From Alphaproteobacteria bacterium (GTDB taxonomy: Bacteria; Pseudomonadota; Alphaproteobacteria; JAUHZY01): a stretch of 64,000 bases of DNA. A program made the position numbers and the translations under genes. The notes beneath the pieces are model-generated. The model was given only the letters and a program-made list of their open reading frames with translations, was not told the origin of the DNA and did no database searches. The stretch spans positions 1,150,834-1,214,833 of the forward strand of contig JAUHZY010000001.1 in NCBI GenBank assembly GCA_030425825.1, written 5' to 3'. How positions within the stretch are numbered: position 1 is the stretch's first letter; every line of letters starts with the position of its first letter. Below, one piece after another: positions 1 through 9,833 of this stretch.

Positions 1-115
1 CTCGCTTAACATGCTCCATTTTTGATTTTCTTTTTGCTTCATCAACAGCAATAAAGCCAACAAAAGCCAGCACAGCAAAAGCGGCCCAGTAGAAATTTCT
101 AGATAATCGGTTCAT
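1..115 (-). CDS. Membrane protein, N-terminal part only
   Basis: An open frame runs from an ATG at 115 to the window edge with no stop, giving 38 residues starting MNRLSRNFYWAAF. Residues 6-25 form one hydrophobic helix, followed by a charged Lys/Arg-rich stretch, so this looks like the start of a single-pass inner membrane protein with a short cytoplasmic N-terminus. No strong ribosome site precedes it. It lies downstream of the helicase gene on the same strand. The family cannot be judged from so short a piece. Confidence 0.5.
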   Translation of the reverse strand, partial: MNRLSRNFYWAAFAVLAFVGFIAVDEAKRKSKMEHVKR

Positions 116-182
116 TTTTTTCACGTCTATCGTTTGCAATTAACAGTAATTGCGCCTATAAAACAATAAAGTTTCCGAAATG

Positions 183-2354
183 TCAAACAGCTTCGACAAA
201 GCGCTCGATAATTTTCTTTACACCGCTGTGCTCAAAATTAACTGTTAGCTTGTCGCCATCAATACCTGTCACACAGCCATAGCCAAATTTTTGATGAAAA
301 ACACGCTCTCCTTGCGAAAACTTTGAAGATGAAGAAATTGTTTTCATTTGTGGTGTTTGATTAAAAGACTGAGCTTGTTGTTGGTAAGAATGTGCGCCAT
401 GACTCACAGTGCCCCCCATATCTTCAAGTGCCTCTTGTGGAAGCTCAGAGATAAAGCGTGACGGCAAAGCATTGTGCCATTGATTATGGATACGGCGATT
501 TGCAGCATAAGAGATTACTGCGCGCTCACGCGCACGTGTAATACCAACAAACGCAAGGCGACGCTCTTCTTCTAAACCTTTTTCACCATCACCATCTAAT
601 GTGCGCTGTGATGGAAAAAGGCCTTCTTCCCAGCCTGGTAAGAAAACTGTATCAAACTCAAGTCCTTTAGCACTATGTAACGTCATTAAGCTAACCTGAT
701 CATCAACGTCGTTTGTGATATTTTCCATCACTAAACTAACATGCTCTAGGAATCCGCCTAAATTCTCAAAATCTTCCATCGCATGGATAAGTTCTTTCAA
801 GTTCTCTAAGCGTCCTGGACCATCTGGGCCTTTATGGTTTTGCCACATTGTGGTATATCCAGATTCATCTAAAACAATTTCTGCAAGCTCAGTATGACTG
901 TAACCATCAACCATTTCACGCCATCTTTCAAAGTCTTGCATCAATCGTGTTAAAGATTTTCTGGCTTGTGGGCGTAATTCTTCTGTTTGAATTAAACGTG
1001 TCGCTGCACGGTAAAGTGAAATATTTTGATGGCGCGATATCTCATGTAATTTCTTTGCAACCGCATCTCCAAGGCCTCGTTTTGGTGTATTCATAATACG
1101 CTCAAAAGCAAGAGAATCTTCTGGTTGTGCAATCACACGAAAATAAGCCATTGCATCACGAATTTCCATACGCTCATAGAAGCGTGCACCACCAATAACG
1201 CGATATGGAATACCCATTGTCAGCAAGCGCTCTTCAAACTCACGTGTTTGGAAGCCAGCGCGCACCAGTACAGCAATCTCATTTAATGAATGTTTTTTCA
1301 CATAGAGATTTTCAATAATATCACTGACAAAGCGGGCTTCCTCTGGGCCATCCCACACACCACGCAGCATGACCTTCTCACCGTCTTCTTCGGCCGTCCA
1401 CAGCTCTTTCCCTAAGCGTTCTTTATTATGTGAAATAAGATAAGAAGCAGCCTGTAAAATATATGGTGTTGAGCGATAGTTTTGTTCAAGTCGGATCGTT
1501 TTTGCACCCTCGAAGTCTTTTTCAAATTTCAAGATATTACCAACTTCTGCGCCGCGCCAGCCATAAATAGATTGATCATCATCACCTACACAACAGATAT
1601 TTTTATGTACTTGTGTCAGTAAACGTAACCACAAATATTGAGCAACATTTGTGTCTTGGTACTCATCAACCAGCAAGTACTGAAACTGTTCTTGGTATTG
1701 GCGCGCAACGTCTGGATGCTCACGAAAAAGCGTGAGATTATGTAAAATAAGATCACCGAAATCTGCAGCATTCAGTGTTTTTAAACGCTCTTGATAATCT
1801 GTATATAGCTGTAACATTTTACCATCAGCAACAGTTCCAACATCTGATAGATGGACTTTATCAGGTGTCATTGCACGGTCTTTCCAGCGTTGAATAATAG
1901 ACTGTATCAAACGCGGCGGATTTTTTTTCGTATCAATATCATGAAACTCTAGAAGCTGTTTGATAAGACGTTTTTGATCATCGTCATCCAGAATTGTAAA
2001 ATTTTGTTGCAAGCCAATACGCTCCGCATGAATGCGCAAAAAACGCACAGCGACTGAGTGAAAGGTGCCAATCCACAAAGATTCTGCCATCGGGCCAATT
2101 AATTTTGCCAAACGCATCCGCATTTCACGGGCAGCCTTATTGGTAAACGTCACAGCTAGGATTTCTTTGGGATGAGCTTGGCCTGTTTTTAATAAATAAG
2201 CCAAACGTGTAATCAAAACACGTGTTTTTCCTGTACCCGCCCCGGCCAAAACAAGAAGCGGTCCTTCGCCATGTTCAACAGCTTCCAATTGTGGAGGGTT
2301 TAGCGTAGAGAGATACCCCTCATCACCTGTATTCGATGTTGCGATTGATGTCAT
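183..2354 (-). CDS. uvrD: ATP-dependent DNA helicase, UvrD/PcrA type
   Basis: Superfamily 1A 3'-5' helicase of 723 residues, the usual full length, expected to unwind DNA in nucleotide-excision and mismatch repair and to remove RecA filaments. Visible motifs are the Q-motif region NPPQLEAV, Walker A GAGTGKT (38-44), Walker B region VDEYQDTN, motif III GDDDQSIYGWRGA, motif V TLHSAKGLEFD and motif VI VGITRARE. The tail (about 680-723, GERVFHQKFGYGCVTGID) matches the tudor-like C-terminal domain of PcrA/UvrD that contacts RNA polymerase. A ribbon-helix-helix gene ends 2 bases upstream of its start codon, so the two are probably co-transcribed. The family is clear; UvrD versus PcrA naming is a convention. 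Confidence 0.95.
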   Translation of the reverse strand: MTSIATSNTGDEGYLSTLNPPQLEAVEHGEGPLLVLAGAGTGKTRVLITRLAYLLKTGQAHPKEILAVTFTNKAAREMRMRLAKLIGPMAESLWIGTFHSVAVRFLRIHAERIGLQQNFTILDDDDQKRLIKQLLEFHDIDTKKNPPRLIQSIIQRWKDRAMTPDKVHLSDVGTVADGKMLQLYTDYQERLKTLNAADFGDLILHNLTLFREHPDVARQYQEQFQYLLVDEYQDTNVAQYLWLRLLTQVHKNICCVGDDDQSIYGWRGAEVGNILKFEKDFEGAKTIRLEQNYRSTPYILQAASYLISHNKERLGKELWTAEEDGEKVMLRGVWDGPEEARFVSDIIENLYVKKHSLNEIAVLVRAGFQTREFEERLLTMGIPYRVIGGARFYERMEIRDAMAYFRVIAQPEDSLAFERIMNTPKRGLGDAVAKKLHEISRHQNISLYRAATRLIQTEELRPQARKSLTRLMQDFERWREMVDGYSHTELAEIVLDESGYTTMWQNHKGPDGPGRLENLKELIHAMEDFENLGGFLEHVSLVMENITNDVDDQVSLMTLHSAKGLEFDTVFLPGWEEGLFPSQRTLDGDGEKGLEEERRLAFVGITRARERAVISYAANRRIHNQWHNALPSRFISELPQEALEDMGGTVSHGAHSYQQQAQSFNQTPQMKTISSSSKFSQGERVFHQKFGYGCVTGIDGDKLTVNFEHSGVKKIIERFVEAV

Positions 2355-2356
2355 TT

Positions 2357-2551
2357 TTAAGCCGTTTTCTTGTCAGTTTCAGTATATTGATCTTGCTCTC
2401 TGACAGTAAACTTTGGCTTGTAAGGTTGTCCACGACTGATTTCTTCTAGAATCATTTTAATTTCAGCATTCACCGAGCGATGGTTCACAGACGCAATTGC
2501 CTTTAACCAATAAGCTGTTTTTTCATCAAGTCCACGAATAAGTATATCCAT
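2357..2551 (-). CDS. FitA-like ribbon-helix-helix protein
   Basis: A 64-residue protein starting MDILIRGLDEKTAYWLK. The beta strand DILIRGL, helix DEKTAYWLKAIASVN, then RSVNAEIKMILEEI follow the ribbon-helix-helix pattern of FitA/VapB-type antitoxins, which bind operators as dimers. The start at 2551 is chosen because GGGAGAAGG lies just upstream; a longer upstream frame has no such site. The tail KPKFTVREQDQYTETDKK is charged and could be a partner-binding region. Such antitoxins normally precede a PIN-domain toxin gene, but the next gene 2 bases on is the uvrD-type helicase and no toxin gene is visible. It may be an orphan antitoxin or a stand-alone regulator of the helicase gene. Confidence 0.7.
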   Translation of the reverse strand: MDILIRGLDEKTAYWLKAIASVNHRSVNAEIKMILEEISRGQPYKPKFTVREQDQYTETDKKTA

Positions 2552-2682
2552 CAACCTTCTCCCTTTATATACAAACAAATAACAAGTATACAAACGATAT
2601 CATGTAGATATCTTTTAGAGAACAAGAAGGAAGAAAAAAGAACAGTCTCAGGTAAGATATATGATATGCATATCACATCTCT

Positions 2683-3645
2683 TTAATCTTTGAGTTTTGC
2701 ACCCAGTAGAATGCTTGCTGTTATTCCTGCTGAAATATTCTTCTTAAGTGTCATATCATATGATGTACTTTGTTGATTAGGATCTATACCTAAAAGGTTT
2801 ATTCCTTGATTATTGTATGTAATTGTATGTGTTTCTGGCCTCACATTCCAAGCCCCATAAACACCTAAGGAAATACGCCTTCCGACATCACCCCGAAAAT
2901 TGACGCTGGCACTTCCATAAGCTGTTAGCGGGTATTTTGCCGAATACGCACCAAGAACCTGGCCTGGAAACTTATCAGAAAGAACACTTAATTGACCTGT
3001 ATTAACTGGCAAGCGCACACCACCACGCAACATGCCATTCTTACCACGATATGTTGCCTGCCCTTCTAAATAAGGCGTCTTAAGATAACCTTGTGTATAT
3101 AAATGATTATCAGGGAAAAGCTCCTCACCAAATGTTTGCATAAAGTTGCGACCCTCTGTGCTGACGGCAAAGTGGTTTCCTGGCCTGATATCTATCCCCA
3201 ACCTGCCTTGGAAATCAATATACTGGCTCATATCCGCACGGTCGATATAGCTTCTTGAAAGGCCAACATAAAGCTTGGAAGAAAGGTCTCGAGAAACCTT
3301 TGGATCACCTGACCGATTAAATGTGTACTCTAACTCAGCACCTGGCTTTAGATATGTTAAAAAATTATTCCAAGAATTTGGATTTGATAAACGAAGTGGG
3401 TGTGTATACCCATATGTTTCAACAGACCATAATCCACGCCCTGTTTCAACAGGACGACCATTACGGTCAACACCAAGATTAAAATCCCCTCGATGACCGA
3501 AAGAGATTTCAGGTGCTTTTCTATAATCAATTGGGTTTATTTTTTTATTCGTGCCAGAACTCTTGGGTTGAGCCGCCTTCTTTTTTGCATCGCCTTCACG
3601 GGCAGTAACGCCAAATGGTTTCGTTGTAAATCCTGTATCTGCCAT
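2683..3645 (-). CDS. Unknown beta-strand-rich protein
   Basis: A 320-residue protein of no family I recognise. The start at 3645 follows AAAAAGGGGGCTCAAA, a good ribosome site. Residues 1-40 are polar and Lys/Ala-rich (KKKAAQPKSSGTNKK). From about 45 on it alternates short beta-type segments with Gly/Asn/Asp turns, such as GDFNLGVDRNG and ELEYTFNRSG, ending ISAGITASILLGAKLKD. This looks like an outer-membrane or porin-like barrel, yet there is no signal peptide. A protein at 50308-51426 has a similar composition but does have a signal peptide. It is monocistronic between gatB and the ribbon-helix-helix gene, with a TATAAT box upstream. Localisation is unknown. Confidence 0.6.
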   Translation of the reverse strand: MADTGFTTKPFGVTAREGDAKKKAAQPKSSGTNKKINPIDYRKAPEISFGHRGDFNLGVDRNGRPVETGRGLWSVETYGYTHPLRLSNPNSWNNFLTYLKPGAELEYTFNRSGDPKVSRDLSSKLYVGLSRSYIDRADMSQYIDFQGRLGIDIRPGNHFAVSTEGRNFMQTFGEELFPDNHLYTQGYLKTPYLEGQATYRGKNGMLRGGVRLPVNTGQLSVLSDKFPGQVLGAYSAKYPLTAYGSASVNFRGDVGRRISLGVYGAWNVRPETHTITYNNQGINLLGIDPNQQSTSYDMTLKKNISAGITASILLGAKLKD

Positions 3646-3691
3646 TTTGAGCCCCCTTTTTTACTATGAGTTTTTCTCATGGGATATGCTC

Positions 3692-3697
3692 ATTATA
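3692..3697 (-). promoter_or_regulatory. Candidate -10 box for the 2683-3645 gene
   Basis: On the minus strand this reads TATAAT, a full match to the sigma-70 -10 consensus, about 47 bases before the ATG at 3645. The -35 region is weak. The box overlaps an inverted repeat CTCATT...AATGAG that could be an operator or a weak 3' hairpin of the gatB transcript. Confidence 0.35.
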
Positions 3698-3751
3698 TCA
3701 AAAAAATGAGTAAAAGGAAATACACGCAGAAAATGACTTATTTAGTCAACT

Positions 3752-5206
3752 TTACTGAAGCTTCTCTTTCAAGCGGTCATTAACCATTTTTGGATTAGCT
3801 TTACCACCTGTCTGCTTCATGACTTGACCAACGAAGAAGCCAAATAGCTTATCTTTTCCAGATTTATATTCCTCAACCTTATCTGTATTATCAGACAAAA
3901 TCTGATCAATGATTGGATCAAGAGAAGATGAATCTGTGATTTGCTTTAGGCCTTTTTCTTCGACAATATCGCCTGGCTTTTTGCCAGACTCAATCATCTC
4001 GGCAAACACGTCCTTGGCAATACGGCCAGAAATCGTGTTATCTTCAATCAGCGCGATCAGCTCAACCAAGTAATCACTTGAAACAGGAGAATCTTCAATT
4101 GTCTTTCCTGATTTGTTCAAAGCACCAAACAATTCGACAGAAACCCATGTTGTCGCAAGCTTTGGATCCTTACAGTTCTTTGCAACCTCTTCAAAGTAAT
4201 GGGCGCGCGCTTGATCAGCGACCAAGACACTCGCATCATACGCTTTAAGCCCATAATCTTTGATAAAACGGGCCTTTTTCTCATCTGGTAGCTCTGGCAT
4301 ATTTGCTTTGATCGCATCAACATAAGACTGCTCTAGAATAAGTGGGGGCAAGTCAGGGTCCGGAAAATAGCGATAATCATGCGCTTCTTCCTTTGAACGC
4401 ATCGAGCGCGTTTCCATCTTATTTGCATCAAACAAACGCGTTTCTTGTTTAATTGTTCCGCCATCTTCCAAAATTTCGACCTGTCTTGCAGCCTCATAAG
4501 CAATAGCTTGAGACGCGAAACGAACCGAGTTCACGTTTTTAATCTCACAACGCGTTCCGAACTCTTCACCTGGACGACGCACAGAAACATTAACGTCGCA
4601 ACGCATTGATCCTTCATCCATATTCCCATCACAAGTGCCAAGATAACGCAGAATTGTACGAATTTTACGAATATAAGCAGCAACTTCATCAGCCGAACGC
4701 AAATCAGGATCAGAAACAATTTCCATCAATGCAATTCCTGAACGATTCAAATCGACATATGTTTTTGTTGGATGCTGATCATGTACAGATTTCCCTGCAT
4801 CTTGTTCCAGGTGAATACGCTCAATTCCAATAAATTTGGTTGTGCCATCTTCCAAATCAATCTCAATTTTACCATTCCCAACAATTGGATGGTAAAGCTG
4901 CGATATCTGATAACCTTGCGGCAAATCTGCATAAAAATAATTCTTACGATCAAATGCTGAATAAAGATTAATCTGCGCATTCAAACCAAGGCCTGTTTTG
5001 ACCGCCTGCTCGACACATTTCTTATTCAAGACAGGTAACATGCCAGGCATTGCTGCATCGACAAATGAGACTTGCGAGTTTGGATCAGCGCCAAAGTCTG
5101 TTGGCGATCCTGAGAAAAGTTTTGAGTTTGAAATGACCTGTGCATGAATTTCCAGCCCAATCACCATTTCCCAATTTCCTGTACGACCTTCAATAATGTA
5201 TGACAT
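3752..5206 (-). CDS. gatB: Aspartyl/glutamyl-tRNA(Asn/Gln) amidotransferase subunit B
   Basis: GatB binds and phosphorylates mischarged Glu-tRNA(Gln) (and Asp-tRNA(Asn)) so that ammonia from GatA can amidate it. The 484-residue length is typical. Family features are [10 protein letters not shown] near the N-terminus, [42 protein letters not shown] and [13 protein letters not shown], followed by the C-terminal helical and YqeY-like domains ending NDRLKEKLQ. The start at 5206 ([14 protein letters not shown]) is chosen because the longer frame upstream lies inside gatA. It begins 1 base after gatA ends and is the last gene of gatCAB. Presence of the complex implies the indirect Gln-tRNA (and perhaps Asn-tRNA) pathway. 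Confidence 0.97.
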   Translation of the reverse strand: MSYIIEGRTGNWEMVIGLEIHAQVISNSKLFSGSPTDFGADPNSQVSFVDAAMPGMLPVLNKKCVEQAVKTGLGLNAQINLYSAFDRKNYFYADLPQGYQISQLYHPIVGNGKIEIDLEDGTTKFIGIERIHLEQDAGKSVHDQHPTKTYVDLNRSGIALMEIVSDPDLRSADEVAAYIRKIRTILRYLGTCDGNMDEGSMRCDVNVSVRRPGEEFGTRCEIKNVNSVRFASQAIAYEAARQVEILEDGGTIKQETRLFDANKMETRSMRSKEEAHDYRYFPDPDLPPLILEQSYVDAIKANMPELPDEKKARFIKDYGLKAYDASVLVADQARAHYFEEVAKNCKDPKLATTWVSVELFGALNKSGKTIEDSPVSSDYLVELIALIEDNTISGRIAKDVFAEMIESGKKPGDIVEEKGLKQITDSSSLDPIIDQILSDNTDKVEEYKSGKDKLFGFFVGQVMKQTGGKANPKMVNDRLKEKLQ

Positions 5207-5207
5207 C

Positions 5208-6677
5208 TTAGAAGCCCTCCGGTTTAGCTGTAAACTTTGCATCTCGCTCAAGCGCCAAAGCGGCATTAAACAAACGTGCTTCATCAAAGCGATTTGCAAT
5301 CAATTGAAGACCCAATGGAAGACCATCTTCAGCAAGCCCTGCAGGAACAGAAATTCCCGGCAATCCTGCCAAGTTCACTGTCACTGTGAAAACGTCATTC
5401 AAATATATTTTCACAGGGTCTGTTTCATCTTGATTAAGCGGAAAAGCTGTACTTGGAGATGTTGGCGTTAGCAACACATCAACATCTTTAAAGACAGCAT
5501 CAAAATCATTCACAATCAAGCGACGGACTTTTTGTGCTTTTGTATAATAAGCGTCATAATATCCTGCTGACAAAACATATGTACCAACCAAAATACGTCG
5601 AATCACTTCATTCCCAAAGCCTTCACCACGCGTTTTCGCATACATTTCGTTTAAATCATCACTCTCAACACGGTGACCGTAACGCACGCCGTCATAACGT
5701 GCTAAATTACTTGAAGACTCAGCAGGGTTTAAAACATAATAAGTTGGCAGTGCATATTTTGTATGTGGTAATGAAACCTCAATAATTTCTGCGCCGCGCG
5801 CCTTGAGCCATTCAGCACCCTTACTCCAAAGTGCACTAATTTCTGCTGGCAGCCCATCAATGCTATATTCTTTTGGAATGCCAACTCTTAAGCCCTTCAC
5901 ATCGCCTGTCATAAGACCTGCATAATGCGGAATTTCAACTTTTGCAGATGTTGAGTCTTTAGGATCATGCCCTGCCATTGATTCTAGCATAAGTGCCGTA
6001 TCTTTAACCGTTCTTGTCATTGGTCCTGCTTGATCCAAGGATGACGCAAACGCAACCACGCCAAAACGTGAGCACAAACCATAAGTTGGCTTCATACCAA
6101 CTGTTCCTGTCAAAGCTGCTGGCTGTCGAATAGATCCACCTGTATCCGTTCCTGTCGCACCAACACAAAGTCTCGCAGCAACAGCTGCAGAAGATCCACC
6201 TGAAGATCCACCAGGCGTTAAATCCTCAGACGACCCATTTGCTTTCCAAGGACTAATCACATGACCATATGCACTGGTACGGTTGGTTGATCCCATCGCA
6301 AACTCATCCATATTGGTTTTACCCAAAAACACTGCGCCATCTTTTTTAAGATTAGATGTCACTGTTGATTCATAAGGCGGTACAAAATTATCCAGGATCT
6401 TCGACCCTGCTGTCGTTCTTAGGTCTTTTGTGCAAAACAAGTCTTTGATCGCCAAAGGAATACCTTCCAACAAACCCGCATTACCTGCAGCATAGTTTTT
6501 ATCTGCTGCATCTGCCGCATCTAATGCACGATCAAAATCTGTCATCACATATGCGTTTAAATCTTTATGCTGTTCAATACGCTGAATATAAGTTTCTGTG
6601 ATTTCTCGAGAAGACAGCTCTTTGTTTGTCATCTTCTCTTTTAATTCAACAAGCGATAAATCTGATATATTTGTCAT
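5208..6677 (-). CDS. gatA: Aspartyl/glutamyl-tRNA(Asn/Gln) amidotransferase subunit A
   Basis: GatA is the glutaminase of the complex: it releases ammonia from glutamine and channels it to GatB. The 489-residue protein shows the amidase-signature catalytic triad: Lys in LAIKDLFC, and the two serines in [26 protein letters not shown], also seen, is the conserved oxyanion region. The start is set at 6677 ([15 protein letters not shown]); sequence further upstream lies within gatC. Genes on both sides are separated by a single base, indicating translational coupling in gatC-gatA-gatB. Confidence 0.97.
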   Translation of the reverse strand: MTNISDLSLVELKEKMTNKELSSREITETYIQRIEQHKDLNAYVMTDFDRALDAADAADKNYAAGNAGLLEGIPLAIKDLFCTKDLRTTAGSKILDNFVPPYESTVTSNLKKDGAVFLGKTNMDEFAMGSTNRTSAYGHVISPWKANGSSEDLTPGGSSGGSSAAVAARLCVGATGTDTGGSIRQPAALTGTVGMKPTYGLCSRFGVVAFASSLDQAGPMTRTVKDTALMLESMAGHDPKDSTSAKVEIPHYAGLMTGDVKGLRVGIPKEYSIDGLPAEISALWSKGAEWLKARGAEIIEVSLPHTKYALPTYYVLNPAESSSNLARYDGVRYGHRVESDDLNEMYAKTRGEGFGNEVIRRILVGTYVLSAGYYDAYYTKAQKVRRLIVNDFDAVFKDVDVLLTPTSPSTAFPLNQDETDPVKIYLNDVFTVTVNLAGLPGISVPAGLAEDGLPLGLQLIANRFDEARLFNAALALERDAKFTAKPEGF

Positions 6678-6678
6678 T

Positions 6679-6969
6679 TTATTCAACCACCTTTGGCACA
6701 ACATAGAATCCATAAGCAGACTCAGGTGCATTTTTTGTTACATCTTCCATATACCCACCATCCGTAATGTCATCTTCACGCATTGTTATCGATGTCTCAT
6801 CAACAACAGCAAGTGGTTTCACATTATCTGTATCAACCTCTGAAAGTTGCTCAATCCAATCAACAACGCCTTTAATTTGGTCAGCAAAATAAGAGACATC
6901 TGCAGGATCAATTTCAATCCGTGCAAGATTGGCAACTTTTTCAATTGTTTTTTCATCAATAGATGACAT
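6679..6969 (-). CDS. gatC: Aspartyl/glutamyl-tRNA(Asn/Gln) amidotransferase subunit C
   Basis: A 96-residue GatC, which wraps around GatA and stabilises its contact with GatB. The typical pattern VANLARIEI near the N-terminus is followed by a helix [13 protein letters not shown] and by VKPLAVVDE; the tail [14 protein letters not shown] is the usual ending. It is the first gene of gatCAB and is transcribed divergently from ruvX, with 67 bases between the two start codons. Confidence 0.95.
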   Translation of the reverse strand: MSSIDEKTIEKVANLARIEIDPADVSYFADQIKGVVDWIEQLSEVDTDNVKPLAVVDETSITMREDDITDGGYMEDVTKNAPESAYGFYVVPKVVE

Positions 6970-7036
6970 GGGAAAAACCTTCCTCTATAGTTTATAAATT
7001 CTACTTTTAGAACAAGAAATGAGCATATAAAAAAAC

Positions 7037-7498
7037 ATGATTCTAGGCAAGATTGAAGATCTAAAAAATAACATCCCCGAAGAAGGACGTCTTTTATGCC
7101 TAGACATCGGGACAAAAACAATTGGCCTTGCCCTTAGCGATGGCATGCGTATCGTAGCAACACCAACTGAAACCCTACAACGTGAAAAGTTTACAAAAGA
7201 TGCTGAAAAATTAATTCAGATGATTGAAGAATTCCGCATTTGCGCAATGGTCATCGGCCTTCCCATTAATATGGATGGCAGTGAAGGACCAAAATGTCAA
7301 TCCGTCCGTCAATTTGCCACAAACTTTCTTGAGAAATACGAAATACCTATTTTGATGTACGATGAGAGGCTTTCTAGCGTTTCAGCAGACAAGGCGATGC
7401 TAGAAGCAGACTATTCCCGCAGAAAAAGAAAAGAAAATATTGATAAAATCGCAGCAAGCTATATTCTACAACCCGTTTTAGATGGTTTAAGGACATAA
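7037..7498 (+). CDS. ruvX: RuvX/YqgF family nuclease
   Basis: A 153-residue RNase H-fold protein of the YqgF/RuvX family, which resolves Holliday junctions in some bacteria and processes pre-16S rRNA in others. Visible signatures are [17 protein letters not shown] (catalytic Asp in strand 1), [24 protein letters not shown] with the second acidic residue, and [10 protein letters not shown] with the C-terminal Asp. dcd starts 2 bases after its stop, so the two form an operon. Confidence 0.93.
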   Translation: MILGKIEDLKNNIPEEGRLLCLDIGTKTIGLALSDGMRIVATPTETLQREKFTKDAEKLIQMIEEFRICAMVIGLPINMDGSEGPKCQSVRQFATNFLEKYEIPILMYDERLSSVSADKAMLEADYSRRKRKENIDKIAASYILQPVLDGLRT

Positions 7499-7500
7499 AA

Positions 7501-8052
7501 ATGATTTTATCAGATAAGTGGATTCGCGAAACAGCGCAAGATCATAAGATGATTGAACCTTTTGTTGAGAAACAAACACGGGAAAATATGATTTCTTATG
7601 GATTGTCATCTTACGGTTACGATGCGCGCGTTGGAAATGAATTTAAGATTTTTACCAATGTTGATAGCGCAGTCGTTGACCCTAAAAATTTCTCTGATAA
7701 AAGTTTTGTGACACGCGAAACGGATGTCTGCATCATTCCACCAAACAGCTTTGTGCTTGCACATACTGTAGAGTACTTTCGCATTCCACGCGATGTATTG
7801 GTGATTTGCTTAGGTAAATCAACTTACGCACGCTGCGGGCTGATTGTTAACGTCACACCGCTTGAACCTGAGTGGGAAGGTCACGTCACAATTGAGATAT
7901 CAAACACAACTCCCCTTCCTGCAAAGGTTTACGCGAATGAGGGCATCTGCCAGTTTCTTTTCTTTAAGGGAAATGAACCATGCGAAACGTCATACGCCGA
8001 TCGATCTGGTAAGTATATGGGACAAACAGGTGTAACCCTTCCAAAGCTTTAA
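7501..8052 (+). CDS. dcd: dCTP deaminase
   Basis: A 183-residue dCTP deaminase, which converts dCTP to dUTP on the route to dTMP. Family signatures are MILSDKWI at the start, [25 protein letters not shown] and [20 protein letters not shown] (catalytic Glu in the last), ending [12 protein letters not shown]. Length and sequence fit the mono-functional, homotrimeric proteobacterial enzyme. It lies 2 bases after ruvX. Confidence 0.96.
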   Translation: MILSDKWIRETAQDHKMIEPFVEKQTRENMISYGLSSYGYDARVGNEFKIFTNVDSAVVDPKNFSDKSFVTRETDVCIIPPNSFVLAHTVEYFRIPRDVLVICLGKSTYARCGLIVNVTPLEPEWEGHVTIEISNTTPLPAKVYANEGICQFLFFKGNEPCETSYADRSGKYMGQTGVTLPKL

Positions 8053-8142
8053 TTTATCCAAAAAAAACCTTTACTTTTCCTTTTAAGATAATTATGCTGT
8101 TCCAAGAATGAATAAAAAAGCATATTACTGGGAGAAGAAATA

Positions 8143-9720
8143 ATGCGTATAAATCTAGGCATACCGCTAAACACACTGACGGGAAAACAAATAACGTCTG
8201 AACAAATTTCGCGCCTTTGGCAAGAAAGCAAACCGCACATTGAAAGACATGATGATAAGGTTTTGATCACAGACTTATTTGCCGAACAATCCGATGTTAA
8301 AAGCCCTGACAGTGCCAATTTTGATGTTCCCAATAAAACGGTTAGGGACGCTATCTCGCAATACAAAGACGTTATCTCTCAAACTCAAAAACCCTCAAAA
8401 AAGAGCGGGAGCTTTTTGGGACCTCTTATAAAAAGAAAAAAAACAAAAGATATCTCGCAAGAAATTTACGAGAAAAAAGAATACATCCAACTGATTCAAG
8501 AGAGCGGAAAATACTACAAAGTATCTATTTCTTCTAAATTTGAGAATGAAGGCAATCCAGGGATGTTTTACTTGGCAAGTTATAAACCAGAAAAAGATGG
8601 CCGCAACGTGCCCCTTTCAATAAAGGTTGCAACATTTGAGCGTGTCAAAAACACTGAAGCAGATGTGACATTAGAAAATCTAAATGATCTTTGCGTACGC
8701 ACAAAAGCCATTGTCGCAGAATACAAAGGAGATGGCACATTAAATAGAATGAAAATCATTGAAGGAAACAATAAAGAACGCCAGACACATTTTTACACAA
8801 GAAAGCAAGACAATACATCCTATGGAACGCGTCCAGGCATCAATATTGAGCATAGACACGAAACGTCTTACCCTGGGCAAACTAACAAGGAAACAGTTGT
8901 TGAAAAAAGCAGTATATCTTTGAAAGACACAAGATCTGCAAATTTAAACTCCTTAAACCCAGAGCTTTCTATTCAGTCAAACAACCTAAGTGTCGTTCTA
9001 AAGCCCGAGCAAGAACTTAATGGGATGGAAAAATCTGCGGCCAAAGATGTACGGCGCTATAATTTTTCACTGAACGTTAAAGGAAAAGATGCAAATAACG
9101 TTGATGGGCATAAAGTTAGAGAATACAACTTTCAAAGATCAAACTATGTTTATATAGATGGTGAAACAAATGAAGTCACAGGTATATCACATGGAAAGCT
9201 CTCAAAAGAGATTGAAATTCTTAGCGCAGATAAAAAAGAAATTTATCGCGGCAAATCTGCTGTTGAAAAACAAAGTGCCTCATCTAAAGGGCGCAAACTA
9301 GATACAAAAGACACTGTAACAGATGTATATGCCCCTGAAGATGAGTCTTATAAAGGCACATCCATTATCGCAGAAACGTCCGTTGACACACGAAGAGACA
9401 GAGGCTATATCCCAAGACCCATCCAAAGAACCATTGAAGTCTCACAAAAGGCAGGTGATTTTTTGGTGAAGAGAATCTTCTGGAAAAACGGCAACCAAAA
9501 ACGTCCTGGCCCTATTATGGTCAAGCAACCTGGTCACTTTGAATACGAAGTAAAGCGTGGCAACAAAAGAATAACACCACAATTAACAGTAGGTGAAAAG
9601 CCTTCTGAAACTTTAAAAAATGACCTTGAAGATGCAAACACTGAACTTAGAAAAGTTTCTGACAAAATTGCAGGATACAAAGCTGTTGCAAATAGTTTTT
9701 TCCAAGGTTTAACAAAATAA
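8143..9720 (+). CDS. Unknown 525-residue hydrophilic protein
   Basis: No family recognised. The start at 8143 has GGGAGAAGAAATA upstream. The protein is highly charged and Lys-rich, with no signal peptide and no membrane helix. The middle part (about 100-470) alternates polar and hydrophobic residues in short stretches, such as YYKVSISSKFENEG and KVREYNFQRSNYVYIDGETNEV, suggesting mostly beta structure. The C-terminal 45 residues (SETLKNDLEDANTELRKVSD) form a short coiled coil. It follows dcd after 90 bases and is followed by a possible hairpin. It could be a structural or secreted protein, but nothing shown here fixes a function. Confidence 0.6.
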   Translation: MRINLGIPLNTLTGKQITSEQISRLWQESKPHIERHDDKVLITDLFAEQSDVKSPDSANFDVPNKTVRDAISQYKDVISQTQKPSKKSGSFLGPLIKRKKTKDISQEIYEKKEYIQLIQESGKYYKVSISSKFENEGNPGMFYLASYKPEKDGRNVPLSIKVATFERVKNTEADVTLENLNDLCVRTKAIVAEYKGDGTLNRMKIIEGNNKERQTHFYTRKQDNTSYGTRPGINIEHRHETSYPGQTNKETVVEKSSISLKDTRSANLNSLNPELSIQSNNLSVVLKPEQELNGMEKSAAKDVRRYNFSLNVKGKDANNVDGHKVREYNFQRSNYVYIDGETNEVTGISHGKLSKEIEILSADKKEIYRGKSAVEKQSASSKGRKLDTKDTVTDVYAPEDESYKGTSIIAETSVDTRRDRGYIPRPIQRTIEVSQKAGDFLVKRIFWKNGNQKRPGPIMVKQPGHFEYEVKRGNKRITPQLTVGEKPSETLKNDLEDANTELRKVSDKIAGYKAVANSFFQGLTK

Positions 9721-9769
9721 ACACCCACTGAGATAGGCTGGACTCACCCGTTCAGCCATCATGTGTTTA
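9718..9769 (+). terminator. Possible hairpin after the 525-residue gene
   Basis: A two-part inverted repeat: outer arms TAAACAC (9718-9724, containing the stop codon) and GTGTTTA (9763-9769), inner arms GGCTG (9736-9740) and CAGCC (9753-9757). A short TTTT follows. The internal loops are large, so this may be a weak terminator or a structured 3' end. Confidence 0.3.
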
Positions 9770-9833
9770 CTTTTGCTATAATCCATTTTATCATCGCCCC
9801 TTCACACAGCATTTTATGTTTAACAGGAAGAAA

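Noticed and set aside
136-153. Terminator after uvrD
   Set aside because: GCAATTA/TAATTGC is a perfect 7-base inverted repeat, but no U run follows on the minus strand, so I list it only as a hairpin of unknown role.
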